DNA of 64,000 nucleotides, from contig NC_047070.1 in assembly GCF_902459465.1 (NCBI RefSeq), forward strand, positions 1,798,001 to 1,862,000, given 5' to 3'. Source of the stretch: Asterias rubens (lineage: Eukaryota > Echinodermata > Asteroidea > Forcipulatida > Asteriidae). This document shows, in pieces, positions 34,690-46,042 of this stretch. Made by a program: the position numbers and the translations under genes. Position 1 is the first letter of the stretch. Each line of letters opens with the position of its first letter. The notes below the pieces were generated by a model. It was not told the origin of the DNA and did not search any database. It saw only the letters and a list, made by a program, of their open reading frames with translations.

Positions 34690-35070
34690 TTAAAGGGAAC
34701 TGGACACTATTGGTAATTGTCAAAGACCAGTCTTCTCACTTGGTGTATCCCAACATAAGCATAAAATAACAAGCCTGTGGAAATTTGAGCTAAATTGGTC
34801 ATCAAAGTTGCGAGAAAATGATGAAAAAAAACACCCTTGTTGGACGAGTTTATGAGCGTCACGAATAAAAGACTTCTGCATGGCTAGAAGTCTTTTATTA
34901 TTTTAGTGAGAAATTACCTCTTTCTCAAATCTATGCTACTTCAGAGGGAGCCGTTTCTCACAATGTTTCATACTAGATCAACAGCTCTCCATTGCTCGTT
35001 ACCAAATCAGTTTTTAAGTTAATATTTATTTTGTTTTGAGAAATTACCAAACATGTACCTTCCCTTTAAA
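34690..35070 (+). mobile_element. Common MITE family, copy upstream of lectin A
   Basis: Full length, with agtcttctcacttggtgtat and both ends. Confidence 0.85.
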
Positions 35071-35293
35071 GGTTCAATATATATGTTTTACAATGTTTTA
35101 TACTGTATCCAATCATTCTTTTATTAGTACTATCATAATAATATATGTTTGTAAAAACATAAAATTACAACTTAACTTTTATCTCTTGGCCTTGAAGTAT
35201 TCAATTTTAGTGACAAAACAATAGCAACAATATAAAATAAAAAAACAGAAACATTCTTATGCGAGTTGTTTGTAACTTGACTGGAACTTGATT

Positions 35294-35585
35294 AGTGTTG
35301 TAGCCCTGGTGGGCGGTTCTGGGAAGGCCTCCGAACAAATCACATTATTCAGCCCAGCAAAGAATTTTCACTAGAATAAATCAAAATAGTGTCCACTGTG
35401 AATTGATCTGAGACACAGCTAATGAAGACAGATGTGCGTCGCGTCGTGCCGTCGCATGTCACATAGAAAGAACACAGTCAAAAGGCCATTCAACTTTGCA
35501 TGACCCCAAAACATGAATAAGTTTGTTGATACGCTTGCCCTTAGCGGACTTTATTGCCCACAACTAAAATTGGTCTAGCTACCTT
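35294..35585. mobile_element. MITE, relative of 6406-6643
   Basis: Begins tagtgttgtagccctggtgg and ends ttggtctagctacc, with the shared inner words cgcttgcccttagcggactt and attgcccac. Confidence 0.6.
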
Positions 35586-37020
35586 TGTCATGAAATATAA
35601 TTATTAGTATCTAAATTTATTCAAAAGAGATATTCCTTTTGGTAAAAAAATTGTGAAAAAAAGGTGGCAGGATATTATGGAAATCTTTCCAAAACATCTT
35701 CCCGGACTGTAAGTTTCAAGAATTTGATTTTACCTCTAAATTTAAGTGTACAAAACAAAATTTTTTACAGTTAAGTTGATTGGAACAGGAAGTGTTTCTC
35801 AAAATGTTTGATACTATCGAAAGCTGCTGTAGACTTCTAACCCAAAGTCTGTTTGATTCAACATACTCAGTGAAGTCTGGAAAATCAAACAAAACGTGTT
35901 TAGTAAATTAATGTAGATATTTTGTTAACATGGAAAACACTGTGAAATGGCAATTCAGACATAGCATTTTCCTTTTTGATAGATGTTAGTTTTGCATCGG
36001 GGAGAAAGAATAAATTAAACCTAACACCCGTGTGCATTAGGCACTGTATACTCCAAACTTTCCTGATGGAAATTACCGAGTATACAGTGCGCAATACACA
36101 TCGGTGTTAGGGTAAAACAAATTGATATTTTCCTTTTTTGAGAGAATGAAAGTTAGTCAAATCTTGCCTTCAATTCTGAATGCTTTGGGTATTTTGCTAC
36201 GAGTCACTTGTAGCAGCTTTTTTCTGTGAAGAGTTTTTTTCTTTGCAGCTGATACCTTGATAAATTAAATTCAAAATAAACAAATGATTGTTGGACAAAG
36301 ATCAACTAAAACATTTTAATCAGATCCTAGAACATCATTTGCAGTATCTATTATCATAAAGTGTCTATTTCTAATGAAACTGACAGGCATTTTCAATTGT
36401 TATCTATAAATAATGCCTACTCTTTAAAGGGTCTATGTAACTTTTGTAGGACATAAAAACACACTGTCCACAGATTTACACTAAAGTTACACAGTTTGAA
36501 GACAATGATAGTAGAAAGCTTCCCTGAAAATACTACGTGCTGAGGTGCTGTAGTTTTTGGGAAATGAGTAAAACAATGTCATGAAAAAAATTTTTGTCTC
36601 ATGAGACGAAAATTATTTTAATCATTTACAAATGGATTTTCATGACATTGTTTTACTCATTTCTCAAAAACTACAGCACCTCAGTAAGTAAGATTTGAAG
36701 GGAAGCTTTCCACTATCATTATCTTCAAACCCAGTAAGTTTAATGTAAATCTATGGACATTTTGAACAATTACCAAAATCCTTTAAAGGGATTGTATGCG
36801 TTTTGTAATTGAAACCCACTGTCTGTTTCAACCCTATTGAGGTATGGTTTTTAAGAAATGAGTAAAACAAGTCACGAAAATAATAAAAACTACAGCACCT
36901 CCGCAAGAAATATTTGACGGTAAGCTTTCTACTATCATTATCTTAAATTTAAACGGTGTAAGTTAAATGTAAATCTGTGAACTTTGTTCTACAAAAAGTA
37001 GCCAAATCCTTAAAGAACAA
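35586..37020. other. Intergenic stretch between lectin A and lectin B
   Basis: Only repeat families seen. The block 35845-36350 is shared with 21100-21640 downstream of HTRA2. MITEs occupy 36428-37020. No coding exon recognised. Confidence 0.4.
36428..36788. mobile_element. Palindromic MITE (tactcatttctcaaaaact type), copy 1
   Basis: Left arm words gaggtgctgtagtttttggg and ttttgtctcatgagac are mirrored on the right (aaactacagcacctcagtaa). The ends are near ctttaaagggtctatgtaac and aaatcctttaaaggg. Confidence 0.75.
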
Positions 37021-37132
37021 CAAACAAAATTCAATGCATACAGTATGTACAGTTTGTAAAATTTTAAAGGAAACCGACTGGGTATATTATGTTAAGTAAT
37101 GTACTATTAATTAATTTATTCATGAATCAAAT

Positions 37133-40100
37133 TTACATATCCAACTCTGCATATGTAAATCCTTCACTCTCGACAAAGCTCTCTTCATTACCAGCCTTGG
37201 AATAACCATTTAATTCACACATTTTGCGAACGCCAGATCCACGGAGGTCAAAGTTCACTGACTTACAGTTCAAATGAGACATGCATGCACTGCAGCATCG
37301 AGTCAGGGTAGAGACATCCATTGTTTCCATGACATTGCCATGGAGATGGTAACCCTTGGTGATCGAGAATGTTTTGGCGGGACCTATTCAATAGAACAAA
37401 AATCCGTTATTCGCGCTGGGATCGCTTATTAAAGTAGGTCTTACAGGCAAAGCATACATTTGGTTTTTGGAACCGTTCGTTTGTACTAAAATCCTGTATA
37501 AATGAATGTATACAATGAAACTAACATGTGAAAATTTCATTTCAAAAGGTAGTTGCCTTTTTTAGATATCGTCGAAAATCCGCAGCGGTTATTATGCAGC
37601 GTATTAAATAAGCCACTTCGGAATGTAAGTGGCGCATGTCTGTTACTGCTGACAACGGATGTTGTCTATCTCACGTAACCTTTTGACAATCAAAGGGGCT
37701 TTCAGGCCTGAAGTCTTTTTCAGATTCAATTATTTTAGTGAGAAATTACAATTCTCAAAAACTACACTATAGTACATGCATTTTTGTATCACATCACGTG
37801 ATTGGTTCTCGACCAATAAAACTTCACAATTTGTTACCGAGGTACAACAATGCATATTGTATAAAGCGATATGATTTATGGACACACCACAGCAGTGTCA
37901 AATTATATCAAACATCAGCAGGTTAAAAATTTGCACTGAAGTATCTATACTTACATGAACTATGTTCACATATGCTTCTGAGTTTACTTGAACAAACTCT
38001 GTCGTTCAAAAAGAAGTCATTTATTTCATACGCATGAACACAATCTTCCACTCCGTTACCATTGTTTGGTTCACCTGTATGCCACATAGTGGAATCCGAA
38101 GGCAGAACGCTCCCATCCAGCCATACAAATGAACCTAAAGGTGAGAAGAAAAAAAAAGGAAAAAGGTTTAGTTAGATTTTCATGGTTGATGGACAGCACC
38201 ATGAACAAATCTGAAAAAAAATTCAGAAAGCTTTTCAACTCATATTCATAAACACCCAGGACAGTTTATCCATTCTGATTGGCCTAGAGGGCATCACGTG
38301 GCTATGTTTAGACGTGTGATATAAACACATAGGTGGTTAAAATATTGCGCAGAAGGGAAAAATAATATTGGGCCCTATGCTAAAAGTGATATGCAAGATT
38401 ATGTTTTTAACAGGACTCCAGAATGAACACAACAGCCTAAAGGCCGAAAATCAAATAATTCTTTGATAAAGGTTTAGATTAAAGGCACTGGACACCTTTG
38501 GTTATTGTCAAAGACCAGTCTTCTCACTTGGTGTACTCATCAACATATGCATAAAATACCAAACCTGTAAAAATTTGAACTCAATTGGTCGTCGAAATGG
38601 GGTCCGCCCGATAGTCCGATGGTCCGTTAGTCCGAAGGTTCATTAGTCCGAAGGTTCATCGATCCGAAGGTTTACTGGTCCGAAGGTTCGGTAGTCCGAA
38701 TTTAGAATAAGGTTAGTTGGTCCGAAGGTTCGATAGTTCGAAACAAAAACGAGGTTCAACAGTCCGAAGGTTCATTATTCCGAATCGACGATAAGGTTCG
38801 ATAGTCCGAATCGACGATAAGGTTCGATAGTCCGAATCGACATGCACTAATTATGGTTCGATAGTCCGAATTGACAAAACAAGTTGTTTAAATAGTCTGA
38901 CTCTATCGTATTGGAAGGTGGAGCAGAATGACATAATGACACTTGACGCACCCCCCCCCTCCCCATTAAATCGCGTGATGGGACGGCAACGGGAGTGTCC
39001 CCCCCCCCCCCCCACTCAAATAAAACTAATAATAATAATTATTATTACTATAACCGGCAATGGGTTATTGGGGAGATAACCGGTAATAGGTAATTAGGGA
39101 TTATAATATAACAATAATAATAATCTCCCGCCTACCCCCCCCCCGGTATATACCCTTTTATGTCATTGGGTTTTAGGTTTCTAATCTGCGGCTGAAATTA
39201 ACACAGCAGCCCAGCCCAGCCCAGCGCTTCACAGTTATTAGTTCCCCGTCCCCCAACCTTGACAAAAAATCGCCACATTGTACTCCAGTGGCCAGACATA
39301 CCCAAAAATTGTTTCCGAGGTATGTTCTGAAGTTATTCTTCTATATATAAGAACCTGGTAAAATGTAGTTTTGAGGGAATATTTCTATAATTATGTAGCT
39401 GAACTGACACCGTACCAGTGTGTGTTTGATTTCTCCGTTTTTAATCACTAATCGGTCACAGCTGCCGCAGCATTGTACAGTCGACATCAATACAATTGTA
39501 AATTAAGTTTATATTAGTGTCAATATCATAGTACTTTTTACAGGTAATAAGAATTCGTGTGGCAGTTACACAGTCGATATACTAGTTTATAAGTGTACAA
39601 AAAGAAAGCAGCAGTTGCCCTCTGCTCGACTCACTTGCGAATATCACTGCGAAAGGAGGGTTGTTACGTTAAATTCACGTCAAATTCGCTTCGCATTCGC
39701 AGGAAGTATGAACCGGGCTTATAGCTGCAATTCAAAACAATTCCAAAAAAGATTCAGCAACGTTTGAATTGAAATCAAGACCCATAGAATATTGTTTTTC
39801 TCGAAATAAATCTTTAATTTGGACTTTTCATGTAAATTCGGACTATATCGAACCTTAGTGTCGATTCGGACTATCGAACCTTATTGTCAATTCGGACTAC
39901 CGAACCTTCGGAATATTTAACCTTATCCTATTTTCGGACTAACAGGCCATTCGGACTATCGAACCTTCGGACTGTCGGACCTTCGAACTATTGAACCGTC
40001 GGACTAACGAACCTTCGGACTAACGAACCTTCGGACTAACGGACCTTCGAACTATTTAACCTTCGGACTAACGAACCTTCGGACTAACGGACCTTCGAAC

Positions 40101-41792
40101 TATTGAACCTTCGGGCCATCGAACCTTCGGACTATCGAGCGGTAACCGTTTTTTCTTCCATTATTCTCTTGCAATTTCGACGGTTACCGCTCGATTCGGA
40201 CTATCGAACCTTATTGTCAATTCGGACTATCGAACCGTATTGTAAATTCGGACTATCGAACCGTATTGTCAATTCGGACTATCGAACCTTATTGTCAATT
40301 CGGACTATCAAACCTTTTGTCAATTCGGACTATGGAACCTTATCGTCGATTCGGAATAATGAACCTTCGGACTGTTGAACCTCGTTTTTGTTTCGAACTA
40401 TCGAACCTTCGGACCAACTAACCTTATTCTAAATTCGGACTACCGAACCTTCGGACCAGTAAACCTTCGGACCGATGAACCTTTGGACTAATGAACCTTC
40501 GGACTATCGCATCAAATGTTCGGATTAACGAACCCTATTACATTTTCAGACTAATGAACCCCCCTTATGGAAAATTTGTGCGTTCGGACTATCGAACCTT
40601 CAGACTATTGAACCTTCGGACTAACGGACCTTCGGACTATCGGGCGGACCCCGAAAAAACACCCTTGTTGCACAACTTGTGTGCTTTCAGATGCTTGAAT
40701 TCGAGACATCACCTGAGGTCTCGACTTTAATTCAAATATTTGAGTGAGAAATTACTTCTTTCTGGAAAACTACATTACTTCAGAGGGAACCATTTCTCAC
40801 AACGTGTTATACTTACAACAGCTTTCCATTGCCAAGTAAGTTTTGTATGCTAACAATTATTTTGAGTGATATAGTGTCCAGCAGCCGATCTCACGAATCC
40901 CTGGGATTAATCCTATCTCGAGTGAGGGCGAGTAACCCGTCCTAACTTAGGACGAGTTCAATGCGTCCTGAACTCGTCCTAATTCCTAAGATTAATCCTA
41001 AGTTTGGAAGAGTTTGATGAAATCGACGGTGAAATTCTCATTTACCTTGTATTTCTAAGTCACTAGCCCCAAGCCAATGATTTTGAGGAATTGCCTGATC
41101 TCGAAGCAGCTGCTGAATAAATTCAAATTCCTCTTTAGTTTCAAGGATAACAAGCTCCTTCCCAAGTGATCTACAATAGTCACGTGCGTCACTCCAGGTT
41201 CGCTCTTCTCTGATTATTGTGTAATCAGCACGATTCAAGATAGTGACATCATTATGACACTTTGCAAACCCACCTGTAAGAAATGCAAACAATTAAAATA
41301 TGTAAATTTGTAATAATTTGTTATACTCAAAATAATTGTTAGCATAAAAACTAACTTGGTAACGACCAATGGAGAGCTGTTGATAGTTTAAAACAATGTG
41401 AGAAACGGCTCCCTCTGAAGTAACAAAGGTTTTAAAGAAGAGGTAGTTTCTAACTCAAATAATAAAAGACTTCAGCTGAAGCCTTATTATGTATCTAAAA
41501 GCACACACATTATTTTATGCAACAATGGTGTTTTTCTCTCATTATTCTCTCATTACTCTTGCAACTTAGATGACCAATTGAGTCCAAATTTTCACAAGTT
41601 TGTTATTTTATGTTTTGATACACCAAGTGAGCTTACTGGTCTTTGACAGAACTTTAACAAAGGTGTCCAGTGCCTTTAATGTAGAATCAAATGTTACTTG
41701 TAATTGAAACTGAATTCAATTGAATACTCACTCTGAATAAAAGCTAACTTCCAAACCAGGCTCCAAATTACAATCCTGCTGGCGTAAAGCAT
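37133..41792 (-). CDS. Lectin B: secreted C-type lectin with PAN/apple-like domain (EPN type), 4 exons
   Basis: Tandem paralogue of lectin A with the same exon plan: 41732-41792, 41046-41273, 37955-38134, 37133-37383. Phase 1 introns, 720 nt, 239 aa. Signal peptide MLYASRIVIWSLVWKLAFIQ. The lectin domain shows WSDARDYC, a WLGASD core, E118-P119-N120, EDC at 126-128 and FLND. EPN is the triplet classically linked to mannose-type ligands, unlike the QPD of gene A. The last exon is almost identical to that of lectin C (ETMDVSTLTRCCSACMSHL), so B and C are the closest pair. Exon 3 is 6 bp shorter than in A. Intron 2 holds the fold-back element at 38599-40652. Confidence 0.85.
38479..40882 (+). 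mobile_element. Common MITE family, copy interrupted by the fold-back element
   Basis: Left part 38479-38598, right part 40653-40882. About 18 bp of the MITE centre is missing between them and reappears inverted inside the fold-back element at 40150-40179. Confidence 0.85.
38599..40652. mobile_element. Fold-back type element with tandem-repeat arms in lectin B intron 2
   Basis: Both arms are arrays of a 16-26 bp word built on gttcgatagtccgaa (left 38599-38880) and its complement ttcggactatcgaac (right 39830-40652). The outer tips are a perfect inverted repeat (ggggtccgcccgatagtc...). The middle 38880-39830 holds C-runs and AT-rich palindromes but no gene. A 30-bp piece of host repeat, flanked by the 14-bp inverted pair cgagcggtaaccgt, lies at 40136-40193. 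The element sits in a copy of the common MITE family. Confidence 0.8.
40883..41032. mobile_element. CCTAAC palindromic MITE next to lectin B exon 2
   Basis: Ends cagccgatctcacgaatccc and gtttgatgaaatcgacgg. Its right edge is about 7 bp from the exon 2 donor (41040-41045). Confidence 0.8.
41319..41680 (-). mobile_element. Common MITE family, copy in lectin B intron 1
   Basis: Reverse orientation. It corresponds to 53336-53725 in lectin C, so the insertion predates that duplication. Confidence 0.8.
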
Positions 41793-42240
41793 TGCGCTCG
41801 ATGATCAGTTTATCCTGGATAAACTCTTCTTCAATCATAGGCAGAGAAATAACTAATGGCTGAAAATTGAGATGACTGCGAGTCGATTAAAAAAGAATGT
41901 CGAACAGGATGGGCAGTGTTTTGATATCGTTGTTGATTGGGCGCAATGAGATACCATGGTAACAAAACAGAATAAATTTTCATAACTCATCAATACCATG
42001 AAAGCCACTGTAACCATGTACAGAAACGATCCAGAAAAACAGTTTCTAAAATCCTACTTTGTGTCACTATGATGCTAAGAACCAGTTGACTTAAGAAATG
42101 ATTCCATCATGAAATATTGAACTTTTTTTCTTTTTTTAAATACCACAAATTGTTTTCATCATGTAAGTATAACATTATGTAGTGTTTAAATGGTATTCAG
42201 TGACCAAATAAAATAATCCATGTGAGCCAGGCCAACATCA

Positions 42241-42484
42241 GGGCCCAATTTCATAGTGCTGCTAAGCACACAAATTTGCTAAGCATGAAATTTCTTTCTC
42301 TATAAAAATAGGACTACCAACCAAACTTCCACATGTTGCATAATGCTTGTTACTGGTATTCAGCTGTTGTTTGCTTATCCTGAACATCACTCGCAAATTT
42401 GGTTGGTAATCCTGTTTTTATCAAGGAAGAAATGTCAAGCTAAGCATTTTTTTGTTTGCTTAGCAGCTCTATGAAATTGGGCCC
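42241..42484. mobile_element. GGGCCC palindromic MITE, copy 2
   Basis: Ends gggcccaatttcatagtgct and agctctatgaaattgggccc. The inner halves are complementary around the word ggtattcagctgttgtttgc. Confidence 0.85.
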
Positions 42485-42904
42485 TGATGTAGCAGTTTAA
42501 CATAGTATGGTGATAAAGGCAAGTAGTGGTGGTGGTGCAACCAGGATCCGTGGCAGAAACCTTTCCCCCCAAAAAAACATAAACAAAATGGGTTCAACAC
42601 ATCATTCAAATATCCCCCTCCCCAGCCACCCCAAAAAGTCCTTGACTCCTCCCCCTCCACGAAGTTAAAATTACTGGATAAGCCGTGATGGCAATTAAGA
42701 CACTTCAGAGAAAAATGATACTGTGATAACTGCATGACTGAGCACCCATTCATTACATCTAGCTCATTTTCACGCTTGGATACCCACACATTATTGTCTA
42801 ATGTTTTCATCATCATTCACTTAGAAGATGATGTATATCTTGACGTTACTAATTATCTTTTTATTTTGTTTTAATTCATATCTACTCGACCACCTGGAAA
42901 CCTG

Positions 42905-43085
42905 GCATCACGCCTTAAGGCCCGGTCACACAGGCCCCGATAACGAGAACGAAAACGAGAACGATAAAAATGCACGCCTTCGATTGGTTGATTTCCTCAA
43001 CGCAGAATACGCACCAATCAAGGGCGTGCATTTTTATCGTTGTCGATTTCGTTCTCGTTATCGGGGCCTGTGTGAACAGGCCTCA
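42905..43085. mobile_element. MITE with aggcccggtcacacaggc ends, copy 1
   Basis: Left aaggcccggtcacacaggcc and gataacgagaacgaaaacga pair with tcgttctcgttatcggggcc and cctgtgtgaacaggcct. Inner inverted pair atgcacgcc/ggcgtgcat. Confidence 0.85.
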
Positions 43086-43319
43086 AATCTTGCACTTCAG
43101 CAATGATAGCCCCGTAATTAAACATAAATAATTTTGTTGATCCGCGCGCCCTTGGTGGACTTTATTGCCCACCACTAAAATTGGTCAAGCTACAACCCTG
43201 ATCTTGATGGCTACATTTACCCGGACAACAGACGACCAAAACATCAACAAAAATTCAAGATCCTGCCACCACTTTTTCATTTGTTATGAAATAAATTAGT
43301 TTGATTTTTGAGGTTGAAC

Positions 43320-43600
43320 AAAGAATTGACTAGAGTGGGATTCGAACCAACTGAGCTATCTAGCTCTATGTTGGCGGTGTCCCCATTTTGTTAATATCTT
43401 TGTTCTGGGGTGCCAGTCAGAAGCTATACAACCATTAACTGCCGTGTAGCCAGGGAATACACCCAAACTACGATACAACCTGGGAAGCGGCAGCCAGGGG
43501 ATCACCTTGGGATGTGACTTTTTGTTTCACATATCAATATAGACCACAAGGGAAACTGACCAGTCAAATTTAAAAAATGATTTTTGGGGTTGAACAAAGA
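43320..43600 (-). mobile_element. tRNA-Asn-like SINE copy in the lectin B/C interval
   Basis: Minus-strand B-box (ggttcgaatcccactctagt) and A-box (agatagctcagttggttcga). Nearby plus-strand words agaccacaagggaaactgac and ggaagcggcagccaggggat recur at 44520-44620 and 55730-55805. Confidence 0.55.
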
Positions 43601-43714
43601 ATTAACTTGAGTGTATCTAATTTATTCAAATGAGATATTCCTTTTGGTAAAAATTAGTGAAAAGGTAGTGGCATGATATAAAAAAACTGTCCAAAACATC
43701 TTCCCAAGGTTTAT

Positions 43715-44130
43715 AAATAAACTCTTCTTTATTCACAGACAGAGAATTTACTAAATGGCTGAAAATTGAGATGATACTGCGAGTCGATTAAAAAAGAATG
43801 TCGAAACAGGATGGGCAGTGTTTTGATATCGTTGTAGTGTTGATTGAATTTTCATTACACATCAATACCCTGAAAGCCACTGTAAATATGCACAGAAACG
43901 ATCCAGAAAAATTGGCAAACACTTTCTAAAATCTAACTTTGTGGCACTATGGTGCTAAGAACCAGCAGCCGATTTCACGAAACGCTAGGCTTAATCCTAC
44001 CTCGAGTTAGGACGTGTAACCCGTCCTAACTTAGGATGAGTTGAATGCGTCCTAACGTCTTTGAATACGGAACTGAACTCGTCCTAAGATTAATCCTAAG
44101 TTAGGAAGAGTTTGGTGAAATCGTTTCGTT
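43715..44130 (-). pseudogene. Orphan duplicate of the lectin upstream region, without exon 1
   Basis: This segment repeats the sequence immediately upstream of lectin C (53860-54150) and B (about 41820-42060). Shared words include tttactaaatggctgaaaat, the motif cgagtcgattaaaaaagaa, and gatgggcagtgttttgata. The copy stops just where the signal-peptide exon should begin, and no exon 1 follows at 43600-43715. It looks like the promoter remnant of a lost or partially duplicated lectin gene. Confidence 0.65.
43972..44126. mobile_element. CCTAAC palindromic MITE in the orphan promoter
   Basis: Ends gccgatttcacgaaacgcta and gagtttggtgaaatcg. A truncated paralogous copy is at 54115-54153. Confidence 0.8.
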
Positions 44131-44924
44131 TGGTGAAATGATTCCATGTGAATTACTAATTTGTTTTTATTTACCCCAAATTCTTGTCATCATGTTAGTA
44201 TAGCAACATGTCAGGTTTAAATGGTATTCTGTGACAAAATAAAATAAACCATGAGCAAGGCCAACTGTAAAATTGGTCTACCTACATACAACCCTGATCT
44301 TGATGACTACATATACCCTGACCACAGACCAAAACATCAACAAACAATTCAAGATCCTGCCACCATTTTTGGGGGTTGAACATGAAATTTACTAGAGTGG
44401 GAATCAAACCAACTGAGCTATCTCGCTCTATGTTAGCGGTATCCCTATTTTGTCAATATCTTTGTTCAGGTGTGCCAGTCAGAAGCCATACAACCGTTAA
44501 CTGTCGTGTAGTCAGGGATCACACCCAAGGTACAATACAAACTGGGAGCGGCAGCCAGGGGATCACCTTAAGGGGATGCAACTTTTTGTTTCAGGTATCA
44601 ATATAAACCACAAGGGAAACTGACACTGACTGGGTAAACTTTTAAATGATTTTTTGTGTTGAACAAAGAATTGACTGGGGGAATCTAATTTGTTCAAATG
44701 AGAATTCCTTTTGGTAAAAGTGAGTGAAAAGGAGTGGCAGGATATGAAAATCTGTCCAAAACATCTTCCAAGACTGTAGGTTTCAAGAAAATGATTTTAC
44801 CTTGCTCTAAATTTAAGTGTTTAAAACAACATTTTGTACAGTTAAGTTTATTGAAATGGGAAATGTTTCTCAAAATGTTTGATACTATCGAAAGCTGCTG
44901 TAGGCTTCTAACCAAAAGTTGTTT

Positions 44925-45280
44925 ATTGCCGTCATTTTTTAAAGTGATTTACATTAAACTTACAGGGTTTGAAGATAACGATAGTGGAAATTTAAGCTTC
45001 CCTTCAAATATTACTTACTGAGGTGCTGTAGTTTTTGGGAAATGAGTAAAACAATGTCATGAAAATGCGTTTGTAAATGCTTAAAATAATTTTGGTCTCA
45101 TGAGACCAAAATTATTTTCATTACATTGTTTTACTCATTTCCCAAAAACTACAGCACCTCAGCACGTAATATTTTTAGGGAAGCTTTCTACTATCATTAT
45201 CTTCAAACTGTGTAAGTTTAGTGTAAGTCTGTGGACATTGTGTTTTTTGTCCTACAAAAAGTACCCAGACCCTTTAAAAT
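44925..45280. mobile_element. Palindromic MITE (tactcatttctcaaaaact type), copy 2
   Basis: Same family as 36428-36788, with ggtctcatgagaccaaaatt at the centre. Fragments at 26535-26745, 36790-37020 and 45725-45925. Confidence 0.75.
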
Positions 45281-46042
45281 GCTGAACTTCTTACCACGTT
45301 TGTATTGCCATTAACTTTCAGAATCATTACCGAACAAATACACACCCTTTAGACAAACTTTTCCAGCTACCAAAATGGACTTTCGTTTTTAATTCCTTCC
45401 CTCTTCCATAAAAGTTTAATGATACACTTTTGTTAGACATGATCTTTTTGACAAGTATAAAATCAATAAAAGTAGTTCATACTTGAATCCAAAAGGAAAT
45501 TGTATATTTTTGATTTGAAAGCCTACTTTGTTTGTATTAAAGGATGGTAATGGTGGTAATTTAATCTGAAATGCTCCCATTGATTAGAAATCAATAAAAG
45601 AATTGCCATAATATGTGTATCTCAAAAGATCGCCGTCAGACTTTAGACATTTCTGTGGTACTGGTTTGGTCCTTTGATAGGCTTCCCTCAATACAGACAG
45701 AGGTGCGAATGATACCAAGTTTAACCTCGTTAAATGTGGATTCTTGCTGAGGTGCTTTAGTTTTTAAGAAATGAGTAAAACAAGTCACGAAAATAATAAA
45801 AACTACAGCACCTCCGCAAGTAATATTTGTCGGTAAGCTTTCTACTATCATTATCTTAAAACGGGGTGTAAGTTAAATGTAAATCTGTGAACTTTGTGCT
45901 ACAAAAAGTAGCCAAATCCTTGAAGAACAACAAACAAAATTCAATGCATACAATAATATGTACAGTTTGTAAAATTTTAAAGGAAACCGACTGGGTAAAT
46001 GTTAAGTGATGTACTATTAATTAATTTATTCATGAATCAAAT

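Larger units (their letters stand above)
42880..45280. repeat. Segmental duplication shared with 55120-56080
   Basis: Long colinear matches link 42890-43700 with 55130-55920 and, in part, 44380-44930 with 55550-56080. The blocks carry the same MITE, SINE and the words ttggtggactttattgccca and ggaagcggcagccaggggat. They lie upstream of lectins B and C and were copied with them. Confidence 0.7.

Noticed and set aside
38599..40652. CRISPR-like array, from regularly spaced short repeats
   Set aside because: Spacers are not unique, the arms are inverted copies, and the genome is eukaryotic.
40103..40730. Frames with repeating NSDYRTLLSIRTIEP-type peptides
   Set aside because: Translation of the fold-back arm repeat, not a protein.
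42469..43106. ORFs of 92-115 aa around the duplicated lectin upstream block
   Set aside because: They overlap MITE ends and are broken or shifted in the paralogous copy at 55000-55370.
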